From: Ischnura elegans | Lineage: Eukaryota; Arthropoda; Insecta; Odonata; Coenagrionidae | Direction: 5' to 3' | Assembly: GCF_921293095.1 (NCBI RefSeq) | Contig: NC_060258.1 | Span: forward strand, 9,562,607 to 9,626,606 | Length of the DNA stretch: 64,000 nt | Part shown: positions 56,260-64,000 of the stretch, in pieces | Numbering within the stretch: position 1 is the first letter of the stretch | Layout: the number at the start of each line of letters is the position of its first letter | The notes under the pieces: generated by a model | Told to the model about the DNA's origin: nothing | The model's database searches: none | Seen by the model: only the letters and a program-made list of their open reading frames with translations | Program-made: the position numbers and the translations under genes

Positions 56260-56652
56260 GGAATTTTTTCTCATGGCAATTATTGTGTATTTCACCGCCG
56301 TTCACGCGGCAGGGTTAGAAATATTACAGACGTTATATATGTCTGTGAAATATTTTTCATGAAATAATATCACATTAATATCTTTTCAGATATTACCAAT
56401 TGTAATTCAAATTGATTTCATTGAAGTGTCGCGCATATACTTTGAATACTAATTCAATTACGTCGCGGGCGTAACACTCAAAATGGACCTTTTCTTCGAA
56501 ACATTGGCAATTTTAATCACATCATTAAGCAAGATTAGGAGTAGATAATGAAGATATTACATTGGATGACAGAAAAAGTCTTCCGAGGCAGGACCATTCT
56601 ACCACCTTCCACCGTTTTCATCTTCAAAAACAAATGCGATATGGTATTTTAC

Positions 56653-57529
56653 TACGGTGAGTCCTCGTTCTACGTCACCTCGTTTAATGTCATTTCACGA
56701 TAACGTCACGAAAATTTTGAGACCGTCATTCGTTTATCGCACCTCCGCTTCGCAATAAGGTCAAGTCTTTTAAATTTCGCGCGAGAAAAAAGGCGAAGCG
56801 GCGGGCGTTGCAGGTTGTTCGTTTCGTGGGTGGTAATACAGTCAGTCTATAAAAAGTGTAAAACGGTGTGTATGTTGTTAATTGCGATTACGGTTTTAGC
56901 AAATTTTAGCATCGGAGACATTTCCACGAAAATGTCCAAGAGAACAATGTTCACAATAATTTTGGTTCCTGTTACTGCGACGATGTTTCAGCGATGATAC
57001 TGCCCAGGCGACGCCTGCCCGCCTCAATTCGCAACTAAAACCAACTCTTCGATTTCGTAATCCCAGTTTGCCCACCCTTGTTCATTTCCGCCATCTTGAC
57101 TTCGCTCCTGACCGGTCCGAAAAGAAATTCTCGTAGCGAACGTAGCGCCTATGGACCGGTGCTCCGGAGCACTTCCGTCTGTAGCGCCTGGTAGCGGAAG
57201 TAGCGAAAATTCATTGGATCGCACCCCATAGCGAAGCCGAAAAGCAAATGTGGGAAGATACAAAAATGGAGAAGGATTTACGTCACTGCTGCTATTGTCG
57301 TCGATGAAGACAGGAACTCGTATTTATGCCATAGTTTGGCATTCCCATTGGAGAAAATGCCCCAGATATGATACGCTAAAATTTTTTCGCTTAGGAATTG
57401 CGAGGTCTAGGAGCCGATATTCACTTTTTACATTGTTTCTTATGAGATATTATGCTTCGATTAACGTCATTTCGTTTATCGTCACATTTTTCAGGAATGG
57501 TAAGTGAGGTTAAACGAGGCCTCACTGTA
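56653..57529 (+). mobile_element. Element F copy 2
   Basis: TACGGTGAGTCCTCGTTCTA to AAACGAGGCCTCACTGTA. Shares with 31419-32195 the words GATAACGTCA, GTAAAACGGTGTGT, GCGACGATGTTTCAGCGATG and GGCATTCCCATTGGAGAAAA. It contains an extra 220-bp segment (57020-57235) rich in GTAGCG words, absent in copy 1. Confidence 0.82.
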
Positions 57530-57707
57530 TTTCATAGATACACTTTGTATATTATTTCATTGATGTCGTGGGCATAACACTCAAAATGGGCTTTCCAGAC
57601 ACCTCAGAAGCGTGAATCAGGTCTGATGGACTTGCAGCACACGTAACAGACAGTCACATCCAAGCAGAGAATGAGCAAGAGGTCGAGAATAATGATAACA
57701 ATCAAAC

Positions 57708-57875
57708 CTTGCAAATGGGATGATGACCTCTGTGCGGGGCTACCAACCACCGAGGTGACGGACTCTTCCTCGCTGGCGGCCAGGTCAGGGTGTTTCGCTC
57801 TCTTGTGGATGACAAGCGCTTTGTACGTGCTGAACACCTTGCGACAGTTGGGCGCATCGCAGCTCTTCAACGAAC
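57708..57875 (-). CDS. C2H2 zinc-finger gene, internal exon (one finger)
   Basis: Acceptor TCTCTTTTCGCAG|GTTCG at 57876. The frame starts SLKSCDAPNCRKVFSTYKAL and has one finger, C-x4-C-x12-H-x4-H, ending in HKRAKHP, then an acidic AASEEESVTSVVG linker. Two donors keep phase 1: TTGCAAG|GTTTGA (exon to 57708, preferred because the exon at 46018 uses a similar GTTT donor) or GTTG|GTAGCC (exon to 57744). Either joins in frame to the exon at 46018. Element I lies about 15 bp upstream of the acceptor. Beyond the donor the frame runs into hydrophobic intron translation, which is not protein. Confidence 0.78.
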
Positions 57876-57889
57876 CTGCGAAAAGAGAC

Positions 57890-58583
57890 ACACAATTAAA
57901 TCTCTTCACAACGTAATGGAGGGGACAAAAATTTGGGCAATTTGATGTATGGAAATTCAATATGGAGAGGTTTTAGTGATAGGCACCATTTTCCCATATC
58001 CTTTGGAAATGAAGGCACTACTGTCTTTTAAACCATTATATTTATGTGTTTAATCAAACATGCATGCATTAGTGAACATATATTTATTATATGATAATTA
58101 CAGAAAGCGAGCGCTGTCACATGATTTTTACCATGATTCGAGAGAAAACGATGTGATCTCTCTCAATTCAACAGTCACTTAAAATGATTTGGACAGTTGG
58201 ATACCTTTTTTCTTACTTACTGTTAGTTATGCTCTCATATGGAACAAAATGGCCAAAACTAATGATTAATGTGAAAATTACAGCATATTAAAGGTGTATC
58301 AGAAAAAAATAAGGGTGCAACATTCATTGTTGAAAATGTCATTCCATGAAGATAATCACGGCTACATAAATGGTCTCTAGTTGTCTCGGTACAATTTTTG
58401 GAGGTTAGACTGTATCAGGGATGCCACCTTGGTATGATAAGTGGAGGTTTTACGATATAAAGAGGTTCACAATATAGAGGTTTGCCCATAACTTAACATG
58501 TAAAGCAGACAGGACCGAAGGGGTTGTATCAAGTATGGAGGTTTATGATGTAAAGAGGTTCACTACACAGAAGTTTTACTGCA
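57890..58583 (-). mobile_element. Element I copy 2
   Basis: Inverted relative to copy 1: TCGTAATGGA.GGGACAAAAA equivalent at 57911, AATATGGAGAGGTTTTAGTG, AATGATTAATGTGAAAATTA and the end GAGGTTCACTACACAGAAGT followed by TTTACTGCA. The left terminus (AATTAAATCTCTTCAC) reaches to within 15 bp of the zinc-finger exon. 58584-58940 has no recognisable feature. Confidence 0.75.
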
Positions 58584-58989
58584 CAAAAGTATATTTCAGG
58601 GCATTTTCTACATTTTATTCATGTTTAATTTCAATCCTGTGTGATATTTAAAAAATTATGTAATTAAGATATTCATTCATGCATATTTAACTTCATTGTT
58701 ACATGAGTGTACCCAGAATCAAAACTGTGGGGGGGGAAATGGGGGTTTTGTCTTTAGTGTGTTTACATCTGGGAAGGAAAAGAACCTTTAAATACAGAGG
58801 GCTACCATACTTGAAGAGATTGAACATAAAACAAGCCGTGTTATATTTTCTCCTTGATTAAAGATCAAACCAGGACAGCTTTTAAAAATAAGGGGTAATG
58901 TGTTCATCTCGCTGTAAATTAAAGACGAATCTCACACAGGAGTTCAACAGACATTGTTTAACTCCTTAGACCTTCGAACTACGTTTAAA

Positions 58990-59465
58990 TTTGGACAATG
59001 CTCAGAAAAAATGGCGCCAGTCTGGCCAATAAATTTGGTTTCACAATCGTCACAAGTCAGTTCATACAGTTGTTTAACTCTAAAGACGCATATTGTAATG
59101 ATAATAAAAGTGGAGGGTATGAACTGACTTGTGACGATTGTGAAACCAAATATATTGGCCAGACTGGGTGGAGTTTTAAAACGAGAATGAGAGAACATAG
59201 ACGATGTTTCGTAAATAATGACGACTCACCAGGAATTGCAAGACATTTAAATGACGAACACCACTGGTGCAATTTTGATGCAATAATTTTACATGTACAC
59301 GACAAGGGGCGGAAACTGGATTTCTTAGAACTGTTTGAAGTTGTGAATTGCCCCGCTGATTTTAAATTATGTAACGACCATACGTTCCCATTCCACTCAC
59401 CCCTTCTGAACATTACCCTACCTCCAACCCATCGCCCATTGACGTCATCAGTAACCTCGGAATGA
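58990..59465 (+). pseudogene. Penelope-like GIY-YIG remnant 2, with inverted partial copy in front
   Basis: From 59118 the plus strand reads YELTCDDCETKYIGQTGWSF, then KTRMREHRRCFVN, NDEHHWCNFDAIILHVHDKG and KLDFLELFEVVN, ending with a stop at 59465. The GIY-YIG core and arginine helix are clear. At 59021-59069 the same block (YELTCDDCETKFIGQTG on the minus strand) precedes it head to head, so the frame before 59118 is not natural. The downstream 59470-59600 ends GAAAATAAAATAG, a possible 3' end. Confidence 0.78.
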
Positions 59466-59737
59466 ACACACCCCAATAACCCCTGCCCTCCCTTCCTCCC
59501 CCTCCCGAAAAACCATTATATAAAGGCTGTCACCCAAGGCTATGTACCATGGCACAAGTTACCGAAACCAAGGCCGGTGAAAATAAAATAGTGTGGAAAC
59601 AGACAAGTTGTTTTAATAAGCTGAATTTCACTTTTCATTTAATCACTAAAAATAGATATTGAAGGATCTAAGGTTTTCCCGGCGAATAGACTGGAGGAAG
59701 AGTTCTCGGGTTTCCAGACGGGTCCAAGGGTTTATCA

Positions 59738-59785
59738 GCACCAACGTTTCGAAGGCTAAGTCTGCCATCCTCTTCAGGGTGAATT
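59738..59785 (-). ncRNA. Hammerhead-like motif, left repeat of Penelope-like remnant 3
   Basis: Minus strand: CACC-CTGAAGA, one extra base, GATGGC...GCCTTC arm, GAAAC, then GGTG, which can pair with CACC. The plus strand shows it as TTTCGAAGGC..GCCATC.TCTTCAG. Same layout as 22721, including the extra base. Confidence 0.45.
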
Positions 59786-60507
59786 GATTAGCCAAAGCTG
59801 TCTCTGATGCCAAACACCTAAAGTCGGAAATTGATCACCTAAGGACTACCTTCCGCTCAAACGGATTTACAGAGGGAGACATCAAAATGGCCCTTAAAAG
59901 GTCCTAAAGGAAAAAAGCAGAAGCCGATAAACCTGACGTAAAACCAACAGTGAGAGCCTGCCTGCCATACGTCTCAACAATATCCAACAAAATTGCAAGG
60001 ATATTAAGAAGGCACAATGTGGAGACAATCCACAAACCACTGGGAAATCTCAAGGCCCTTCTCCGAACCACCAAGGATAAATTGGGATTGAAGACATCAG
60101 GAGCCTATCGCATACCGTGTGAATGCGGCCAAGTGTACATCGGGGAGACCGGACGCACCATTGAAAAACGCTTGAAGGAGCACGAAAGATGCATCAGACT
60201 GTGCTAACCCAATAAGTCTGCGGTGGCAGAGCACAGCCTAGAAAACGGTCACCGAATAAATTTTCAAGGTACAGAACTAATATGCCATGCCAAAAATTAC
60301 TGGGATCATGTCGTGAAGGAGGCAGTGGAAATCAGGCTTGAGGAGAAAATCATGAACAGAGACGCCGGCTTCCATCTGAGCAATGTGTGGAAACCAGCTC
60401 TGAAAAAGCTGAAGGGGGGGGAGAGGACATGCATTGGCCCGACCGCCGACCAATCAGAGCCCAACTGAAACCAACGCGACGGTATATAGGAAGGACACAA
60501 CTTGGCT

Positions 60508-60565
60508 AATCCATTCACCCTGAAGACGATGGCAGACTTAGCCTTCGAAATGTCGGTGCTGATAA
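60508..60565 (+). ncRNA. Hammerhead-like motif, right repeat of Penelope-like remnant 3
   Basis: CACC-CTGAAGA (60518-60524), extra base, GATGGC / GCCTTC arm around AGACTTA, GAAA, TGTC, GGTG. The closing GGTG pairs with the opening CACC. The C after GAAA seen in the other copies is changed. Confidence 0.45.
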
Positions 60566-60829
60566 ACCCTTGGACCCAGCTGGAAACCCGAGAACTCTTC
60601 CTCCAAAATAGATATCGTCATTTAAAAATCTAAAAGCGTGAAATACTTACTCCAGGAGTGATAATCTTTCGATTTAGGCAATAAAAAAATAATAGTAAAC
60701 CACGGTATTTATCCAAGGGTCAATTTCTGTTTTGACCGGGCCATAAATAATGTGCATGCAGTTACTATAGAAATTTATAAAGTGATTCATGTGCGTGTGA
60801 TAATACGGAGTTCTTGCAGGGCGGGGTCA

Positions 60830-60950
60830 AAAAAGGTTGGAGCTGAAAGAGCGTGTGATTATCCGCGAGACCCTTCTTAACAAATGTCTCCAAAAATGCT
60901 CTGTACCACGAGAAAGAAGTCTCTTGGGGCTCAGTACAGCAGTCATGCTA
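60830..60950 (+). repeat. Dispersed repeat M, left piece
   Basis: AAAAAAGGTTGGAGCTGAAA to TCAGTACAGCAGTCATGCTA, as at 6750-6880. The copy continues at 62128 with AAGACGAAAACTCTCC after element K copy 2, so K inserted into M. Confidence 0.6.
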
Positions 60951-62127
60951 ACAAGGAGACATCGTCAAAGTGATGTTTGGGATTTGGATGCGGATGTTAT
61001 TAACTGAAACTATATAGGTAACACGAATACAAGGATCAAGAACTTTGCTATTTCCACATAATATTTTATTAGCACTGACCATGGTTTCGTTACAGAGTAA
61101 CATTATCACCTTGATAATGTTACTCTGTAACGAAACCATGGTCGGTGCTAATAAAATATTATGTGGAAATAGCAAAGTTCTTGATCCTTGTATTCGTGCT
61201 ATTATGGATTTCCACCAAGTTACGCCCTCTACGATTAATTATATATAGGTAAGATAGAAAAAGTGTCACGGCTTTCTTCCACATAGGCCCGGGTTCGAGA
61301 GATATTCGCATGTAAAGATATCTCGCAGCATGACAGCCCTTGAGTAATCGCTCCCTTATAACTGCGGCCGTGGCGGTGCGGTCTAGGGTGTTAGTCCCCT
61401 AACCTGTAGTTGGTACCCCTGGTTCGTTTTTTATTTAAATATTTATAAAAATGCATGTACAAAGGTGTGCCATATAACTATTCTAAATATTTGTATAACT
61501 GTAGGTGATTTTAAAGGATATTTAAAAAATATGTAAATTTTATATATTGTACTGTGCCAAAGTAAGCAAATAAATGCTTTTTAAACGTGTAGGGCGTTAG
61601 TCCCCTAACCTGTAGTTGATACCCTGGGTTCGAGTCCCAGTGTCGGCAATATTTTTTCCCTCTTCTAATTTTTGAAATCACTGTTACTCTTATCCCCACT
61701 CGTTTTATTTAGTTACTTCGCAAATTTTTGAATTTAATATCAATTCACGTGCAAGTTAATTAACTACGTCCTCTAATTCGAGTGGTACGGAACAATTCGG
61801 AGTTCCGTTTAAAATCCATAAATTGATATTAAATTAAATAATTCGCGAAGTAACTAAATAAAACGAATGGGGATATAATGTAACAGTGATTTCAAAAATT
61901 AGAAGAGGGAAAAAATATTGCCGACACTGGGACCACCACGGCCGTAGATGAGAGGGAACGTTTACTCAATGGATGTCATGCTGCGCAAAATCTTTACATG
62001 CGAACATCTCTCGAACCCAGGCCTATGTGGAAGAAAGCCGTGACACTTTTTCTACCTTACCTATATAGTTTAAGAAAATAACATCCACATCCAGATACCG
62101 AACATCACTTTGACGATGTCTCCTTGT
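60951..62127. mobile_element. Element K copy 2, with nested insertions
   Basis: ACAAGGAGACATCGTCAAAG at the left, inverted CTTTGACGATGTCTCCTTGT at the right. The arms continue GGTAAGATAGAAAAAGTGTC and CCCGGGTTCGAGAGATATTC. The core holds tRNA-like words (GCGGTGCGGTCTAGGGTGTT, CCCTGGGTTCGAGTCCCAGT) twice, separated by an AT-rich 150-bp insert (61430-61590). A palindromic insertion interrupts the left arm at 61022-61241. Confidence 0.78.
61022..61241. repeat. 220-bp palindromic insertion with 11-bp target duplication
   Basis: 61022-61108 and 61112-61198 are reverse complements over 87 bp with a single difference (T at 61076 facing G at 61144, a wobble in RNA). The loop is CCT at 61109-61111. 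A 43-nt non-palindromic tail follows, with TTTCCACCAAGTTACGCCCT. TATATAGGTAA occurs at 61011-61021 and again at 61242-61252. Comparison with the intact K arm shows that exactly 61022-61252 is extra. The same short frame is therefore present on both strands, which is not evidence of a gene. Confidence 0.92.
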
Positions 62128-62241
62128 AAGACGAAAACTCTCCCATCTGGAAAGGGTTATACTTAAAAAATTTTCAGAGCTCTGGGGGGGTTTTATCCTC
62201 CTAAACCTGCACCACTGTTCACAGTCACCATTAGCATTGTC

Positions 62242-62901
62242 AATATGGTAGTTTCCTCCATCAAAGAAAACGAAAGGCATTGATTGCGATTCGTTACCCA
62301 CCATTACTGTATTCATAATATACAAATTATTTCGCTTTAGAAATACCGGTTTAGACAAATGGCAATGGTCCATTTTTTATCCTCATTTGAAAAGCCCATG
62401 CGATGCCACTCCACGTGACGTCACAGGGACCTAGTTTCTATACGAGAAGATAGGAGTTTTACATCGTCTGAGGTTACCAATGCATGCATGAGGCAAAGAG
62501 CTCAGGGAAACATGTCTTAACAATCACTTATTAAAACTGGCTAAGATCGGAAAGTTTTCCTCGTTTGATAAGGTATTAATATAATCCTTATTTGAGCCAA
62601 GCGCTACCAGCCAGCAGGGTACTCAGCTACCCACTAGCAGCCTGCGTCGTATCAGCGCTCAACTCGCCTCAAGGTCACCTCACAGGGCGGCAGCAGGGGA
62701 ACCAGAAATACGGCATATGGTGAGATTTCCCGGCATTCATTCTTACGCGTCGCGTTTTCGCGCGCTTGAAAATTTTCACTTTTCAATTAATTGTGAAAAA
62801 TAGATATCGTCATTTAAAAATCTAAAAGTGTGAAATATGTACTCCAGGAGTAATAATCTTTCGATTTAGGCAATAAAAAAATAATAGGAAACCACCCTAT
62901 T
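62242..62901 (-). mobile_element. MITE-A copy 8
   Basis: AATATGGTAGTTTCCTCCAT to GGAAACCACCCTATT, 660 bp, all landmarks present with one internal deletion near 62394. Its right end is 22 bp from the donor of the zinc-finger gene's exon at 62924. Confidence 0.88.
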
Positions 62902-62923
62902 GGTGAGTTTGCCTACACATTAC

Positions 62924-63041
62924 CTATGCTCTCATCCAGCCTTCGCTCCAAATACTGTCTCGGGATCTGCTCTTCACTCTCGCAAGGAACGCCAGGAGAA
63001 TGATGCTCAGCTGGTCGCATGGGCGAATTGCCATTGTGAAC
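62924..63041 (-). CDS. C2H2 zinc-finger gene, earliest visible exon
   Basis: Acceptor TTTTGACTTTCAG|GTTCAC at 63042 and donor AGCATAG|GTAATG at 62923. Of the three frames only one stays open and leaves one base at the end, as needed for the phase-1 start of the exon at 57708. It reads HNGNSPMRPAEHHSPGVPCE, then SEEQIPRQYLERRLDESI. Hydrophilic, no finger. The initiator exon lies right of the window or is unrecognised. It could belong to another gene, but strand, phase and unique-sequence character all fit. Confidence 0.6.
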
Positions 63042-63253
63042 CTGAAAGTCAAAATTCTTGAGATTAATTACTAAACAAATAAAAATGTGGCAGCTCGATT
63101 TCAATATAAATATTAACGAAAGCTTAAATAATAAGTTGTTAAAAAAATATACGTTAATTTTACAAATTAAAACATGCATACTTTCTTTCATCTTTTTTAA
63201 CATTAAATACGTACATATAAATAACGTACATCCTTCAGCGTCAGCTTGTTGTT

Positions 63254-63665
63254 GTGGACAAGTTTCGCTGGCTGTCCTGCCAGCGTCTTCAGGTCGAAGG
63301 TGTCAGCTGTCGGTTTCTGCCTCGCTTATATACTGTAGGCTGGATGGGAGCTGCACTGTGATTGACTGTCTGAGTGGGTGCTTCTCTCTGATTGGCTCTC
63401 TCTTTGATTACTCTTATCCATGCGCTGTGAAGGAAGTATCCATCTTCTCTATTGAAATTCAACCGTATTTTTTGAATTTCTATTGCTTCCCTGATTTGTC
63501 TAGGGAAGTATCGGCACTCCTCAACTAATAGTTTCTTCTCCTCAAATTTGATGTCGTGGCCATGTTCCGACCATGCAAGTTCGGCGATGGCAGTTATAAG
63601 CGAGGCAGAAACCGACAGCCGACACCTTCGACCTGAAGACGCTGGCAGGATAGCCAGCAAAACTG
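63254..63665 (-). pseudogene. Penelope-like element remnant 4, bounded by inverted repeats
   Basis: Minus-strand frame: ELAWSEHGHDIKFEEKKLLV, then ECRYFPRQIREAIEIQKIRL, NFNREDGYFLHSAWIRVIKE. This is the segment after the GIY-YIG core, as in remnant 1 (AEHAWSERGH, NREDGYPLHSSW). It is enclosed by inverted repeats of about 70 bp (63254-63330 and 63597-63665; GCGAGGCAGAAACCGACAGC), each with a hammerhead-like core. The GIY-YIG core itself is missing. Confidence 0.8.
63255..63300 (-). ncRNA. Hammerhead-like motif, left repeat of remnant 4
   Basis: Minus strand: CGAC-CTGAAGA-C-GCTGGC-AGGACA-GCCAGC-GAAAC-TTGTC. The arm GCTGGC/GCCAGC is a perfect 6-bp pair; GAC and GTC can pair as a short stem I. 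One extra base between CTGAAGA and the arm. Confidence 0.5.
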
Positions 63666-63671
63666 TTGTCC
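63629..63671 (+). ncRNA. Hammerhead-like motif, right repeat of remnant 4
   Basis: CGAC-CTGAAGA-C-GCTGGC-AGGATA-GCCAGC-AAAAC-TGTTGTC. Same as the left repeat except that the G of GAAAC is A, which would inactivate a hammerhead core. Confidence 0.45.
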
Positions 63672-63865
63672 ACGAACCAGCTGATGCGGAAGGAAACCAT
63701 GAAGACATGCAGATATCAAACCATCGCCGCGGAAACCTACATTCTAACATTAAATACGTAGGCTAATTACTGATACCTCGTTAAAAATCTGGTTTTCTAG
63801 GTTGTACAAAACATCAATAGATATACTGCGAACCAAAGGGAAGAAATGAAACATCAAATATGCCC

Positions 63866-64000
63866 ATTACCAATGCATGCACGAGGCAGAGAGCTCAGGG
63901 AAACATCTCATAATAATCACCAATTAAAATTGCCTAAGGTCGGAAAGTTTCCTTCCTTTGATAGGGCGTTAATAATCCTTATTTAAGCCAAATGCTACCT
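63866..64000 (-). mobile_element. MITE-A copy 9, cut by the window edge
   Basis: ATTACCAATGCATGCACGAG, GAGCTCAGGGAAACAT, AATAATCCTTATTTAAGCCA in the inverted MITE-A order. The left (3') part is missing; the rest lies beyond 64000. Confidence 0.8.

Larger units (their letters stand above)
54285..56335. mobile_element. SINE S1 copy split by a piggyBac-type element
   Basis: The left part has a minus-strand tRNA-like head (54309-54378) ending CCAGGCTCTTTAA. The right part resumes TTAATTCTCATGGCAATTAT at 56035, then an inverted spacer (CATGGTACTAGGTG twice and its inverse) and a plus-strand head (56190-56259) and tail CACCGCCGTTCACGCGGCAG. In the copy at 12620 the same two words are contiguous, so 54387-56034 is an insertion. 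Confidence 0.8.
59691..60604 (+). pseudogene. Penelope-like element remnant 3, bounded by inverted repeats
   Basis: Inverted ends of about 108 bp: 59691-59798 (CTGGAGGAAGAGTTCTCGGG, TTTATCAGCACC) and 60497-60604. Each contains a hammerhead-like core. Coding frame from about 59800: TTFRSNGFTEGDIKMAL, then a stop, VRACLPYVSTISNKIARILR, LLRTTKDKLGLKTSGAYRIP, CECGQVYIGETGRTIEKRLK (GIY-YIG), a stop at 60204-60206, then the same frame again: AEHSLENGHRINFQGTELIC and EIRLEEKIMNRDAGFHLS. The reverse-transcriptase end is present only in part. Confidence 0.82.
59600..60709 (-). mobile_element. MITE-A fragment (copy 7) split by a Penelope-like insertion
   Basis: Left piece TTTCACTTTTCATTTAATCA at 59627 to AAAATAGATATT at 59660; right piece AAAATAGATATCGTCATTTA at 60606 through TAATCTTTCGATTTAGGC to AATAGTAAACCACGGTATT at 60709. 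The shared AAATAGATAT at the junctions is the likely target duplication. The inserted element's own ends are at 59691 and 60604. Confidence 0.7.

Noticed and set aside
55847..56305. 152-codon minus-strand frame
   Set aside because: It runs through SINE S1, piggyBac end and SINE S2 in succession; three unrelated elements cannot form one gene.
60948..61248. Two identical proteins encoded on opposite strands
   Set aside because: A consequence of the palindrome 61022-61198, not evidence of coding.
1..64000. CRISPR array, operon or prokaryotic defence system
   Set aside because: No spaced direct repeats of array type, no ribosome-binding-site-led gene clusters; introns and eukaryotic transposons throughout.

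Overview
This is eukaryotic, intron-bearing, very repeat-dense nuclear DNA, most likely from an arthropod with a large genome. The evidence is short exons bounded by consensus AG/GT splice sites, dozens of DNA-transposon copies (mariner/Tc1, Tigger/pogo, hAT, piggyBac), Penelope-like and LINE fragments, and tRNA-derived SINEs. The arthropod assignment is an inference from this mixture and from a DUF4806-type gene. No species can be named from the sequence. There are no operons, no CRISPR array and no rRNA.

Three host gene segments can be read. (1) Plus strand, 21-4320: a gene ending in a DUF4806-like domain (exons 2937-3041, 3164-3205, 3279-3525, 3681-3843, 4229-4320), probably with an earlier exon at 21-232 joined through a GC-AG intron. 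It carries a one-base frameshift. (2) Plus strand, 8807-18789: three phase-0 exons (8807-8872, 12440-12574, 18682-18789) of an unrecognised gene whose two ends lie outside what can be read. (3) Minus strand, 63041 down to 34128: a C2H2 zinc-finger gene with exons at 62924-63041, 57708-57875, 46018-46275 and a large terminal exon 34128-34927. All its internal junctions are phase 1. It encodes about six fingers plus acidic and basic linkers. Groups 1-2 and group 3 converge on a transposon-only stretch (about 19-34 kb).

Everything else is mobile DNA, often nested. Families were defined by comparing copies within the window. MITE-A (about 665 bp, ends AATAGGGTRGTTTCCT) has at least eight copies or pieces. 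B (about 960 bp, TA ends, CAGGCGGTCCTCGAC) has three complete copies and a fourth that has been broken up by other insertions. E, D, F, G, H, I, K and C are further TA-flanked elements. Two piggyBac-size elements and a piggyBac MITE have TTAA duplications. Two non-autonomous hATs have perfect 8-bp duplications, and one long hAT transposase is readable in a single frame with only two stops. Mariner, Tc1-like and Tigger transposase remnants lie at 42.5-51.3 kb. Penelope-like GIY-YIG fragments lie at 22.3, 59, 60 and 63.5 kb; three of the four are flanked by hammerhead-like motifs. Two tRNA-derived SINE families (S1, S2) share the same odd anticodon loop.

The most unusual objects are a 220-bp insertion that is mostly a near-perfect palindrome with an 11-bp target duplication (61022-61241), Penelope-like fragments bounded by inverted repeats that each carry a hammerhead-like core, a deep nest of transposons at 35-41 kb, and repeated placement of complete MITEs within about 10-90 bp of exon edges.
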